This document shows positions 27,405 to 35,337 of a stretch of DNA of 64,000 nt, piece after piece. Within the stretch, counting starts at the first letter, position 1. Every line of letters begins with the position of its first letter. A program made the position numbers and the translations under genes. The notes under the pieces were generated by a model, which was not told the origin of the DNA, made no database searches, and saw nothing but the letters and a program-made list of their open reading frames with translations. The stretch lies in contig CALJFL010000028.1 in the NCBI GenBank assembly GCA_938074135.1, positions 62,001-126,000 on the forward strand, read 5' to 3'. This stretch comes from an uncultured Halieaceae bacterium. GTDB taxonomy: Bacteria; Pseudomonadota; Gammaproteobacteria; Pseudomonadales; Halieaceae.

Positions 27405-28460
27405 ATGAAATCTAACAGTGACAAAGTGTTGATCGTCGGCCCGTCCTGGGTTGGCGATATGGTGATGTCCCAGGCGCTCTACATCTACCTGCAGCAGTCG
27501 CGCCCGGGCGTCAGCATCGATGTATTGGCGCCGGCCTGGAGTGAGCCGCTGTTGGCTCGTATGCCCGAGGTTAACGTCGCATTGACCAAGCCCATTGGCC
27601 ACGGGGAACTCGCCCTGGGCCGTCGTCGCAGGCTGGGTAGACAGTTGCGCTCCGAGGCCTACGATCAGGCCATTATTTTGCCCAATTCTATAAAGGCGGC
27701 GCTGGTGCCCTTTCTGGCCCGGATACCCAGGCGCACCGGTTGGCGTGGGGAACTGCGCTATGGCCTGCTAAATGATATGCGCCGTTTGGACCCCAGGGCG
27801 CTGCCGCTGATGGTGCAGCGCTTCGTTACCCTCGGGCAAGAGGCCGGGGCACCCTTGCCGTCGTTATTGCCCGATCCCGCCCTGAGTGTCCACCCGCAAG
27901 CGGCGAGAGCCTGTGGCGATCACTTTGGGCTGGCTGCATCGCAACCGCTGTTGGCGTTGTGTCCGGGGGCTGAATTCGGCGCCGCCAAGCGCTGGCCAGC
28001 GGAATATTTCGCCGCCCTGGCCAGGCAATATCTTGAGCAGGGCTGGCAGGTGGCGTTGTTTGGTTCCCAGCGGGATGCCGAAGTTACGGCACAAATAGTC
28101 GCTGCGGTTGGCGACGAGGCTGGCTGCCATGACCTGGCCGGCCGCACCAGCCTGGGCGAGGCCATAGACCTGTTGTCGCTGGCCGACGCCGTGGTCAGCA
28201 ATGACTCGGGGCTTATGCATATTGCGGCCGCCCTGCAGCGGCCGACACTGGTTATTTACGGCCCCACCTCGCCGGACTTTACGCCGCCGCTGACTGAGCG
28301 CGCTGCCGTGCAGGTCAGTCGCCTTGATTGCGCGCCCTGTTTTGAGCGTGAGTGTCCACTGCAACTTCACCGTTGTATGCGTGAGGCGCTGCCCGGTGAT
28401 GTAGCTGATAAACTGGCGGACCTGATTGCAACGGATTTTACCCGGGGGGTGCCAAGCTAG
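27405..28460 (+). CDS. waaF: ADP-heptose:LPS heptosyltransferase II
   Basis: Adds the second L-glycero-D-manno-heptose to the LPS inner core on the cytoplasmic face of the inner membrane. The 351-residue GT9 protein begins VLIVGPSWVGDMVMSQ, the WaaF signature, and has CPGAEFGAAKRWP near residue 188 and NDSGLMHIAAAL near 265, the ADP-heptose binding region. The start at 27405 is chosen by family length; an in-frame extension to GTG 27348 through the 15-bp repeat is possible. Its TAG stop overlaps the waaC GTG by one base. Confidence 0.95.
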   Translation: MKSNSDKVLIVGPSWVGDMVMSQALYIYLQQSRPGVSIDVLAPAWSEPLLARMPEVNVALTKPIGHGELALGRRRRLGRQLRSEAYDQAIILPNSIKAALVPFLARIPRRTGWRGELRYGLLNDMRRLDPRALPLMVQRFVTLGQEAGAPLPSLLPDPALSVHPQAARACGDHFGLAASQPLLALCPGAEFGAAKRWPAEYFAALARQYLEQGWQVALFGSQRDAEVTAQIVAAVGDEAGCHDLAGRTSLGEAIDLLSLADAVVSNDSGLMHIAAALQRPTLVIYGPTSPDFTPPLTERAAVQVSRLDCAPCFERECPLQLHRCMREALPGDVADKLADLIATDFTRGVPS

Positions 28461-29461
28461 TGCGGGTGCTGGTCGTCAAGATGTCATCGCTGGGTGACGT
28501 CATTCACACCCTGCCGGCTTTAACTGATGCCGCGCGGGCACTGCCGCATTGCCGTTTTGACTGGGTGGTAGAGGAAGCCTTTGCTGAGATTCCAGGCTGG
28601 CACCCGGCGGTTGACCGGGTTATTCCGATTGCCCTGCGCCGCTGGCGGAAAAACCCCCTGCGGGATTTTACTGGTGCTGAATGGCGGCAATGTCGACAGG
28701 CGCTGCGCAAAAATCACTATGACGCGGTCATTGATGCCCAGGGTCTGCTGAAGAGCGCCCTGGTGGCGAGGCTGGTCAAGGCGCCGATCTATGGTATGGA
28801 TAAGGATTCGGTGCGCGAGCGTATCGCCAGCAGGGGCTATCACCAGAAAATAGCGGTATCACGTGAACTGCATGCCGTTGAGCGAATCCGCCTGTTGTTT
28901 GCCCGAGCCTTGAACTATTCGCTGCCTGAGGGGCCTGGAGACTACGGGGTCAGGCAGTACCTCAAGCTGGCCAAGGATGATCTCCCGCCCAGCCTGTTGT
29001 TTTTCCATGGCACCGCGCGGGCCGAGAAGCTTTGGCCGGAGCACCACTGGCAGGCGCTGGCCACGCAGGCTGGCCGGGCGGGGTTCGGTGTCTGGTTGCC
29101 CTGGGGCAGCGAGGAGGAGCGTCTGCGGGCCGAACGGATCGAGAACGAATGTGACTCCGCCCGGGTATTGCCAAAACTTGATTTACTGGGCTTGGCCAGC
29201 ATGCTGTTAGAGGTGGATGGTGCTGTTGCAGTCGACACCGGGCTGGCGCATCTGGCAGCGGCGCTGGACGTGCCTACCGTCTCACTTTACGGTCCAACCG
29301 ATACCCGACTTATCGGCGCCTACGGCCGCAACCAGGTGCATATACAATCGCCGGTGGGCGTCAGTGACACCACCGAACCGGCGACCATGATGGCTTCGAT
29401 TACCCCCGACATGGCCTGGGCCGGGCTGCAGTCGGCGTTGTCCGCAGATACTCGATCATGA
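28460..29461 (+). CDS. waaC: ADP-heptose:LPS heptosyltransferase I
   Basis: Adds the first heptose to Kdo2-lipid A. The 333-residue GT9 protein begins RVLVVKMSSLGDVIHTLPAL, the WaaC signature, and has FFHGTARAEKLWP near residue 177 and AVDTGLAHLAAAL near 258. It starts with GTG sharing one base with the waaF stop and ends in a 4-bp overlap with waaG. The waaF-waaC-waaG-waaP order is that of Pseudomonas. Confidence 0.95.
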   Translation: MRVLVVKMSSLGDVIHTLPALTDAARALPHCRFDWVVEEAFAEIPGWHPAVDRVIPIALRRWRKNPLRDFTGAEWRQCRQALRKNHYDAVIDAQGLLKSALVARLVKAPIYGMDKDSVRERIASRGYHQKIAVSRELHAVERIRLLFARALNYSLPEGPGDYGVRQYLKLAKDDLPPSLLFFHGTARAEKLWPEHHWQALATQAGRAGFGVWLPWGSEEERLRAERIENECDSARVLPKLDLLGLASMLLEVDGAVAVDTGLAHLAAALDVPTVSLYGPTDTRLIGAYGRNQVHIQSPVGVSDTTEPATMMASITPDMAWAGLQSALSADTRS

Positions 29462-30600
29462 AACTGGCGTTTGTCCTGTACAAGTATTTCCCCTTTGGCG
29501 GCATGCAGCGGGACTTCCGCCGATTCGTTGAGGAAGTCAGTACTCGCGGACATGCCTGCAGGGTGTATTACATCAGTTGGCAGGGAGACGCCCTGCCTGG
29601 GGTTGATATGCGGCAGCTGCCGGTGCGCGCGTTCAGCAATCACACCCGCAACGAACGTTTCCACGACCGGGTGCAGGCCGACCTGGCGCAGGACCCGGTA
29701 GATGCAGTGATTGGTTTCAACAAGATGCCCGCACTGGACATCTATTACGCGGCCGATTCCTGTTATCTAGACAAGGCCATGACTGAGCGCGGTTGGTTGT
29801 ATCGTCGTGGGGCCCGCTTTCGCCACTTTGCGGCGTATGAAGAGGCGGTCTTCGGGCCGCAAAGCACCACTGAAATACTCTTGATAGCGAAAACAGAGCA
29901 GGCCAAGTTCGAGCGGCATTACCACACTGACCCCGCCCGAATGCATATGCTGCCTCCCGGCGTGTCACGCGATCGCTGTGTACCTCCCGACGCGCAGCAG
30001 CGCAGAGGCCGCCTGCGCGCCGAGTTGGGCCTGGAGGGTAATCATTTTGGCCTGCTGTTTGTCGGTTCCGGCTTTATCAAAAAAGGTCTGGATCGAGCCA
30101 TTGTCGCGCTGGCGGCGCTGCAACAGGAGCGCACCGATACCGTTTCACGGTTATTTGTCGTCGGCCAGGATCGGGAGCGCCGGTTCAAGCGGCTGGCTCG
30201 TAGGCTGGGAGTTGCAGACAGCGTCACTTTCCTCGGCGGCCGGGATGATGTCGCCGATCTGCTGCTCGCCGCCGATACGCTGGTTCATCCCGCCCTTGAT
30301 GAAGCAGGTGGCATCGTCCTGCTCGAGGCATTGGTCGCCGGGCTGCCGGTTGTGGTTACAGACGTATGTGGCTACGCCCACCATATCGGCAGTGCCGTTG
30401 CCGGGATTGTGCTGCCGTCGCCTTTCGACCAGACGCAGCTGAACCAGGCGGTTCATCGCATGCTGGACGGTTACTACCGCGGGCAATGCCGGGAGCGCGG
30501 TCTTGAGTACGCCGCGCGCGTTGATCTTTATTCGATGCACAGCACCGGTGCGGCCCTGATCGAACAGCTGGCGGCGGTCAGGGCCGGGGGTTCGCAGTGA
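29458..30600 (+). CDS. waaG: LPS core glycosyltransferase WaaG (GT4)
   Basis: Transfers a hexose (glucose in E. coli, GalN in Pseudomonas) to heptose II of the core. The 380-residue GT-B protein starts LAFVLYKYFPFGGMQRDFRRF, characteristic of WaaG, and holds the GT4 E-x7-E motif in DEAGGIVLLEALVAG near residue 280. The sugar donor cannot be told from sequence. It overlaps waaC and waaP by four bases each. Confidence 0.93.
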   Translation: MKLAFVLYKYFPFGGMQRDFRRFVEEVSTRGHACRVYYISWQGDALPGVDMRQLPVRAFSNHTRNERFHDRVQADLAQDPVDAVIGFNKMPALDIYYAADSCYLDKAMTERGWLYRRGARFRHFAAYEEAVFGPQSTTEILLIAKTEQAKFERHYHTDPARMHMLPPGVSRDRCVPPDAQQRRGRLRAELGLEGNHFGLLFVGSGFIKKGLDRAIVALAALQQERTDTVSRLFVVGQDRERRFKRLARRLGVADSVTFLGGRDDVADLLLAADTLVHPALDEAGGIVLLEALVAGLPVVVTDVCGYAHHIGSAVAGIVLPSPFDQTQLNQAVHRMLDGYYRGQCRERGLEYAARVDLYSMHSTGAALIEQLAAVRAGGSQ

Positions 30601-31442
30601 CTGAGCGCTATCTGCGAGCCGACCTGGTGTCTCAAACGGAAGGCCAGGAACTGCTTGCCTGGGCGCAGCAGATTGCGGCTCAGGCTGCCGCGGGCGATGT
30701 TTACAGGGACAAGGAAGGGCGCAAGACACTGCGTTTTGTCGCCGGTGATCATCCTTATTTTTTGAAACTGCACCTGGGGATAGGTTGGCGGGAAATCTTC
30801 AAGAATTTGTTGCAGCTGCGCTTGCCAGTGACCAGTGCACGGAACGAATACGAGGCCGTATGCCGCCTGACGGGCATCGGTGTGCCGACGCTCTCGGTAG
30901 CCGCATACGCTGTAGAGGGCGCCAACCCGGCCCGGCGACGCTCGCTGTTGGTTACTGACGAATTGACCGGGACGGTCAGTCTGGAAGACTTCTGTGAACA
31001 CTGGGCAACCCGGCCACCCGACTTTGCGGTGCGCAGCAAACTGATCAGGGTATTGGCCGACAGTGCGCGCCGGATGCATGACGCGGGAATCAATCACCGT
31101 GACTTCTACCTATGCCACTTTCATCTGGCAGAGGATACGCTGGCTGCGCAGCAGCCACGCTGCCACCTCATCGATCTCCACAGGGCGCAGTTGCGCGACC
31201 AGACACCCCGTCGCTGGCGAGTAAAAGATCTGGCCGGACTGTACTTCTCGGCAATTGACTGTGGCCTGCAACAGCGGGATCTGCTGCGCTTTCTGCGCCA
31301 TTACAGCGCCAGTGGACTGCGCGCTGCCTTGACGACTGACAAGCGTCTCTGGCAACAGGTAGAGGACCGGGCAAGGGCGTTATACCGGCGAGAGCGAGGC
31401 CCGCAGGCGCCTGCCCTGGCTCATAGGGGCAAGGGGCGATGA
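30597..31442 (+). CDS. waaP: LPS core heptose(I) kinase
   Basis: Phosphorylates heptose I of the inner core, which in Pseudomonas is essential for outer-membrane integrity. The 281-residue protein has the RfaP/WaaP layout: glycine-poor ATP loop (LRFVAGDHPYFLKLH near residue 45), catalytic GINHRDFYLCHFHL near 162 and metal-binding HLIDLHRAQ near 191. It starts with GTG in a 4-bp overlap with waaG and ends in a 4-bp overlap with the next kinase gene. Confidence 0.92.
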   Translation: MTERYLRADLVSQTEGQELLAWAQQIAAQAAAGDVYRDKEGRKTLRFVAGDHPYFLKLHLGIGWREIFKNLLQLRLPVTSARNEYEAVCRLTGIGVPTLSVAAYAVEGANPARRRSLLVTDELTGTVSLEDFCEHWATRPPDFAVRSKLIRVLADSARRMHDAGINHRDFYLCHFHLAEDTLAAQQPRCHLIDLHRAQLRDQTPRRWRVKDLAGLYFSAIDCGLQQRDLLRFLRHYSASGLRAALTTDKRLWQQVEDRARALYRRERGPQAPALAHRGKGR

Positions 31443-32215
31443 CGGCTGGCGTTGTGCGCGGGCAGGACGCCGTTATCCTGGCTCTGCAGGAGGCACTGAC
31501 CTTGGCGGCTCACGCACCGGCGCAATGGCTCGAGGCCCATGGCCAGCTGCTCAAAAGCGAAAAACTGGGTGTCGTGGGATTGATAGATGTTGCGGGCGTG
31601 TCCTGCTACATCAAGTTTTTCCTTGCTCGCTCAGCCGTCCAGAGCCTGGGTTTTGTTCTTGGCCTTGGCCGCGCGCCTCGCGCTTACGATGCCGGCTGCG
31701 AGCTGGCTGCCCGCGGTATACCGGTCGCAGAGCCCCTGGCCTGTCTCCGCCTGCCGCAGGCCATGGTGCTGGTGACGAAAGCTGTGCCGGGCGCCGACCT
31801 TAAAACGCTCTGGTTGTCTGCGCGGCAGGGGCAGGACTGGTCGCTCATCATGTCGCGGACAGCGGTTGTCCTGGCGCAGCTGCACGCAGCGGGTTTTGTC
31901 CACGGAGACTGCAAGTGGGGTAATCTGCTTTGGGACGGTGAGGGTCTTGTATTGGTTGATCTGGATAGTGTGCGGCAATCGGCCAGCCCCCAACGTCGTG
32001 GCCGTGACCTGGCTCGCTTTGTTCTTAACGCCGAGGAATTGGCGCTGGATGCAGAAACTTTTGAGGCCTTCATCAGTGTTTACGCGGAAAATTCGGGATC
32101 CGAAAAAGCCGCCGTGATAAAGTTGCTCGCGCCTTCCCTGGCCCAGTTGCGGCAGCGCCATGCCGATAAATATGGCCGTCGGGGAGCGCGGTTACTGGGG
32201 AATGAGCAGCTATGA
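31439..32215 (+). CDS. LPS kinase-like protein (InaA/RIO-like fold)
   Basis: A 258-residue kinase-like protein of the lipopolysaccharide kinase (Kdo/WaaP/InaA) group. The catalytic segment GFVHGDCKWGNLL near residue 155 and the metal-binding LVDLDSVRQS near 170 are intact, so it is probably active. The N-terminal phosphate loop is weak, as usual in this group. It lies between waaP and a hydrolase with 4-bp overlaps on both sides. Pseudomonas has similar kinase genes next to waaP. The phosphorylated core position is unknown. Confidence 0.85.
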   Translation: MTAGVVRGQDAVILALQEALTLAAHAPAQWLEAHGQLLKSEKLGVVGLIDVAGVSCYIKFFLARSAVQSLGFVLGLGRAPRAYDAGCELAARGIPVAEPLACLRLPQAMVLVTKAVPGADLKTLWLSARQGQDWSLIMSRTAVVLAQLHAAGFVHGDCKWGNLLWDGEGLVLVDLDSVRQSASPQRRGRDLARFVLNAEELALDAETFEAFISVYAENSGSEKAAVIKLLAPSLAQLRQRHADKYGRRGARLLGNEQL

Positions 32216-33069
32216 ACGAAGCGATACAGACAGAAACGCCGCGGGCGGGCAGTGTCGACGAGGAGCGTCTGGCTGGTGGAGTTTTCTATCGTCACTGGCG
32301 GCCACAAGAGTCGCCGCGGGCAGTCATCCTGCTGGTGCATGGTCTTGGCGAACACAGTGGACGCTATGCTGACTTTGCCCGATATTTTACCGAGCAGGGT
32401 GTGGCTGTGGTTGCTCCCGACCACCTCGGCCATGGCGAGTCTCCTGGCGTGCGCGGCCATATCGGCAGCTTTGCCGAGTTTATCGGTCCTCTGGATGAAC
32501 TGCGGGAAGCGATCGGACAATGGTACCCGGAGGTACCCTGCTTTCTGGTTGGTCACAGCATGGGCGGTCTTATTTGTGCACGTTACCTGCTTGAGCGGCA
32601 GGATTGGTTTGAAGGGGCAGCGCTTTCTGCATCCGCCTTGCAGGCAGCAACGCCTCCCTCTGCCGGCTCACTCTTGATGATTCGATTAATGACGTTAATC
32701 TGGCCGACCCTGGGCGTTATGCAACTTGATCCTGCACAAGTCAGTCGCGATCCGGAGGTGGTGCAGCGCTATATTGACGACCCCCTGGTCCACAGTGGCA
32801 AAATCAGTGCCGGCCTTGCTCATGGACTTTTCCAGACAATGGCAGAGGTAGCAGCGGGCAGCCATTCAATTCGCCTGCCCGTGCTGATTATGCATGGTGA
32901 TGCCGATGCCATGACCACACCGGCCGGATCGGAGGCGTTTTACGAGGCGGTTTCATCCTCCGACAAGCGACTGCGAATTTACCCGCAGTTGTACCATGAG
33001 ATATTCAACGAACCGGAACGCCTGCAGGTACTCGGTGAGCTGCGCGACTGGATTGTTGATCGGGTCTGA
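32212..33069 (+). CDS. Alpha/beta hydrolase (monoacylglycerol lipase-like)
   Basis: A 285-residue serine hydrolase of the Hydrolase_4 (serine aminopeptidase S33/lysophospholipase) group. HGLGEHSGRY near residue 41 is the oxyanion region typical of monoacylglycerol lipases, the nucleophile is in VGHSMGG near 110, the acid lies in MHGDADAMT near 225 and the histidine in LYHEIFNEPE near 262. No signal peptide is seen, so it is likely cytosolic. Its 4-bp overlap with the kinase ties it to the LPS operon. A role in glycerolipid or lysolipid turnover during envelope synthesis is inference. Confidence 0.85.
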   Translation: MNEAIQTETPRAGSVDEERLAGGVFYRHWRPQESPRAVILLVHGLGEHSGRYADFARYFTEQGVAVVAPDHLGHGESPGVRGHIGSFAEFIGPLDELREAIGQWYPEVPCFLVGHSMGGLICARYLLERQDWFEGAALSASALQAATPPSAGSLLMIRLMTLIWPTLGVMQLDPAQVSRDPEVVQRYIDDPLVHSGKISAGLAHGLFQTMAEVAAGSHSIRLPVLIMHGDADAMTTPAGSEAFYEAVSSSDKRLRIYPQLYHEIFNEPERLQVLGELRDWIVDRV

Positions 33070-33843
33070 TCAGGCTCCGGCGAGCCGCAGGTAACGCCGG
33101 GACTTGAAGTACACGCGCAGCGATCGCTCCCACTCCTTGAGTACAGGACGCCTTTCCGGATAGCGGCAGGGATAGACCTGTGGCTCAACACCTTGCAGCA
33201 AGCTCAGCCACTGTTGATCATCTTCGTAACCCAGGCGCACTAGGTCATCGGTCAGGACGGGGTGCCGTGCCAACTGTTCGGCGATGCGGGGCAGGTGCTC
33301 GCGCCACTTGTCCAGGCTGCGCTGGTCGACCTCGCGTAACCCGTGCATGGCTCGTGTTGCTTGCTCTGACGGACTGGCATGCTGGCGGTACTCGCTGAAG
33401 CGATATTTTTGATTTAGAAACTTAAATTGAGAGGTAATGGCCAATTGCAGCTGGTCCGGGTTGGCCACCATATCCTCGTAACGCAGGCGCAGGAAGCGGG
33501 GCTCGCCCTCGTAACGGCCGGCAGCCCGATCGCATTCGCTCCACACCCGGTAATTACAAAAATATTGTCCGGGAGTTTCCCGATGTTTGCTGGTGATCAC
33601 AGCCCGCGGATCGCGGCCAAGGTAGATGATGTGTAGATTCTGGTCGCGTGGAAAGATGTGGTGAATCTGTTTTATATCGTTAGGCTGCTTGCTGATATAC
33701 AAATCCCCGCTGCTGATATCCGGCGGATTGAAAATACTGGTCTCGTGGTCGCAGAACCCACTGCTGTCAAAGCATGTGGTAATCAGCTCCATTAGCAACG
33801 TGGTGCCGCTGCGCGGACAGCCAACAATGTGCAGTCTTTTCAT
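33070..33843 (-). CDS. PAPS-dependent sulfotransferase family protein
   Basis: A 257-residue cytoplasmic sulfotransferase of the Sulfotransfer_1/3 type. The 5'-phosphosulfate loop GCPRSGTTLL is at residues 7-16, the 3'-phosphate motif LGRDPRAVITSKHRE at about 85-98 and YEDMVANP near 140, as in sulfotransferases that use PAPS. The start at 33843 is chosen since the family begins there and its ATG overlaps the TGA of the kinase gene by four bases. It converges with the hydrolase with no spacer at all (TGATCA shared stops). An LPS, capsule or glycolipid acceptor is likely from context but unproven. Confidence 0.82.
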   Translation of the reverse strand: MKRLHIVGCPRSGTTLLMELITTCFDSSGFCDHETSIFNPPDISSGDLYISKQPNDIKQIHHIFPRDQNLHIIYLGRDPRAVITSKHRETPGQYFCNYRVWSECDRAAGRYEGEPRFLRLRYEDMVANPDQLQLAITSQFKFLNQKYRFSEYRQHASPSEQATRAMHGLREVDQRSLDKWREHLPRIAEQLARHPVLTDDLVRLGYEDDQQWLSLLQGVEPQVYPCRYPERRPVLKEWERSLRVYFKSRRYLRLAGA

Positions 33844-34736
33844 GCCTTGCCCTTCGCGGCGAGGCGTCGTCGCGCCCACTGGTATGACTCGACAGCCAGC
33901 AGGCGGGCCTCCGGTTGCGACAGCTCCCGCATCTGTCGCCGCCAGTTGCGGAAGAAGCGCCAGCGATCGGTGCGACTGAGTTCCGCGGCTGTCAGCATAT
34001 TGAGCTGCATCAGGTTCTTCAGCAGCAACTTGCCTGGTGAAGGCAGTTGATGGCTATTGCGTTCGTTGTCGATCAGGGTGAACCGGAATCGATCCTGGTG
34101 GTATTGTGCAAGGACATTACTGGTGCGCAGGTCGCCGTGAATGAAGCCGGTGGCGTGGAGCCTGCCGATGTATATGCCCAACTCGGCCAGCAATTGGCGC
34201 CGCAGCGCGAGCGGTTGGCCGTGCCGCTGTGCAAGGTCAGTGCGCAGCCAGGTGCTGACACCCTGACCCGGTGCTGCCGCGGTAAACAAGTACTCGTGGC
34301 CGTTGGCCAGCTTGCCCCAGGCGAGGTTGGCAGGGGCGTCGAAACCGGCTCGCATGAGGGCTTCTGAGTTCAGTCTCGCGCGTTTGGCTCGGCTGCCGCG
34401 CAGCATGGCCTTTAACGCTTCCGCCGGGCTGCGCGGCAGAAACTCCTTGAAAAAGATCGCCAGTTCCGGGTTGCCCGCGACGCGCGCAAATCCTGAGCTA
34501 CTCACCGGCTGCCAGCCTTCGGGAAGACGGTCATCGGCAAGTGAGCTGGCCCACTGCTGGTATTGTGTATCGCTGATCGTTGGCGAAGTGACGGTCTGGC
34601 CTCCCGGGTCACAAGGGTCATGGTATTCTACGCTGCGTGGCAGGTGTCGTCTGCAATTTCGGCGTGTTGGCAAGGGGGGAGTATAGATGGGGTTGGCACG
34701 GGATGGTGCGGCGAAGTTCCGCGCGTGGCACCGCAC
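33840..34736 (-). CDS. LPS kinase-like protein, second InaA-type copy
   Basis: A kinase-like protein of the lipopolysaccharide kinase family, up to 298 residues. FIHGDLRTSNVLA near residue 199 and FTLIDNERN near 219 are the catalytic and metal-binding segments; GFARVAGNPELAIFFKEFL near 83 gives the ATP lysine. The start is uncertain: ATG 34736 would overlap the divergent sulfotransferase gene by 50 bp and has an N-terminus rich in Arg/Pro unlike the family; TTG 34673 or GTG 34505 are alternatives. It overlaps the downstream sulfotransferase by four bases, so the pair is translated together. Confidence 0.8.
   Translation of the reverse strand: MRCHARNFAAPSRANPIYTPPLPTRRNCRRHLPRSVEYHDPCDPGGQTVTSPTISDTQYQQWASSLADDRLPEGWQPVSSSGFARVAGNPELAIFFKEFLPRSPAEALKAMLRGSRAKRARLNSEALMRAGFDAPANLAWGKLANGHEYLFTAAAPGQGVSTWLRTDLAQRHGQPLALRRQLLAELGIYIGRLHATGFIHGDLRTSNVLAQYHQDRFRFTLIDNERNSHQLPSPGKLLLKNLMQLNMLTAAELSRTDRWRFFRNWRRQMRELSQPEARLLAVESYQWARRRLAAKGKA
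34674..34680 (+). promoter_or_regulatory. Strong Shine-Dalgarno fixing the 34687 start
   Basis: GGGGGGA lies six bases before ATG 34687. It supports translation of the plus-strand sulfotransferase from that codon, and hence argues that the divergent kinase gene starts inside 34673 rather than at 34736. Confidence 0.6.
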
Positions 34737-35301
34737 CTTGCGTGAACGCCACTTGCGACCCTATGTGTTTATTCATATCAATAAGACCGGGGGCAGCAGC
34801 GTAGAGAAGGCGCTCGGCATACGCCTCGATCACAGCACCGCCGCCGAGAAGCATAGGCAGTTGGGCGCATCGGCCTGGTCTCAAAAATTTGTGTTCAGTT
34901 TTGTGCGTAACCCCTGGGACAAGGTCGTCAGCCATTATCACTATCGGGTGAAAACCAACCAGACCGGGCTGGGTGACAATCCGGTGCCCTTCGAGGATTG
35001 GCTGCAAAGGGTGTATCTCGATCGCGACCCACGCTACTTCGACAAGCCGCGTATGTTCATGCCCCAGCGTCAGTGGCTGTTAGGAGACGATGGGGAAATG
35101 TTGGTCGATTATGTGGGCCGTTTTGAGAGCCTCAACGAGGACTTCACTCATGTCTGTCGGGAGCTCGGCCTACGGGCCGAACTCGGTCATGCCAAGCCCT
35201 CCTCGCGCGGCGGCTACCAGCAGTACTACAGTGAGGCAGGTCGGGCGATCGTCGAGAGCCACTTTGCACAAGACATAGAGGCATTCGGCTACACCTTTTA
35301 G
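34687..35301 (+). CDS. Sulfotransferase family 2-like protein
   Basis: A 204-residue protein of the Sulfotransfer_2 (carbohydrate/heparan type) family. The 5'-phosphosulfate loop HINKTGGSSVEKAL is near residue 30 and the 3'-phosphate motif FVRNPWDKVVSHYHY near 75, both intact. No signal peptide or transmembrane segment precedes it, unlike the Golgi enzymes, so it would act in the cytoplasm on a sugar or lipid-linked glycan. It is a different family from the sulfotransferase at 33070-33843. Together with the surrounding core and O-antigen genes it suggests a sulfated surface glycan. Confidence 0.85.
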   Translation: MGLARDGAAKFRAWHRTLRERHLRPYVFIHINKTGGSSVEKALGIRLDHSTAAEKHRQLGASAWSQKFVFSFVRNPWDKVVSHYHYRVKTNQTGLGDNPVPFEDWLQRVYLDRDPRYFDKPRMFMPQRQWLLGDDGEMLVDYVGRFESLNEDFTHVCRELGLRAELGHAKPSSRGGYQQYYSEAGRAIVESHFAQDIEAFGYTF

Positions 35302-35337
35302 GGAGGCGTTAGCACCCGGGGCTACCGCAGCGCGTTG

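Noticed and set aside
26790..27602. 270-codon minus-strand frame opposite ilvE and waaF
   Set aside because: Contains a repeat-derived Gly/Arg/His run from the 15-bp repeat and lies opposite certain genes; no domain.
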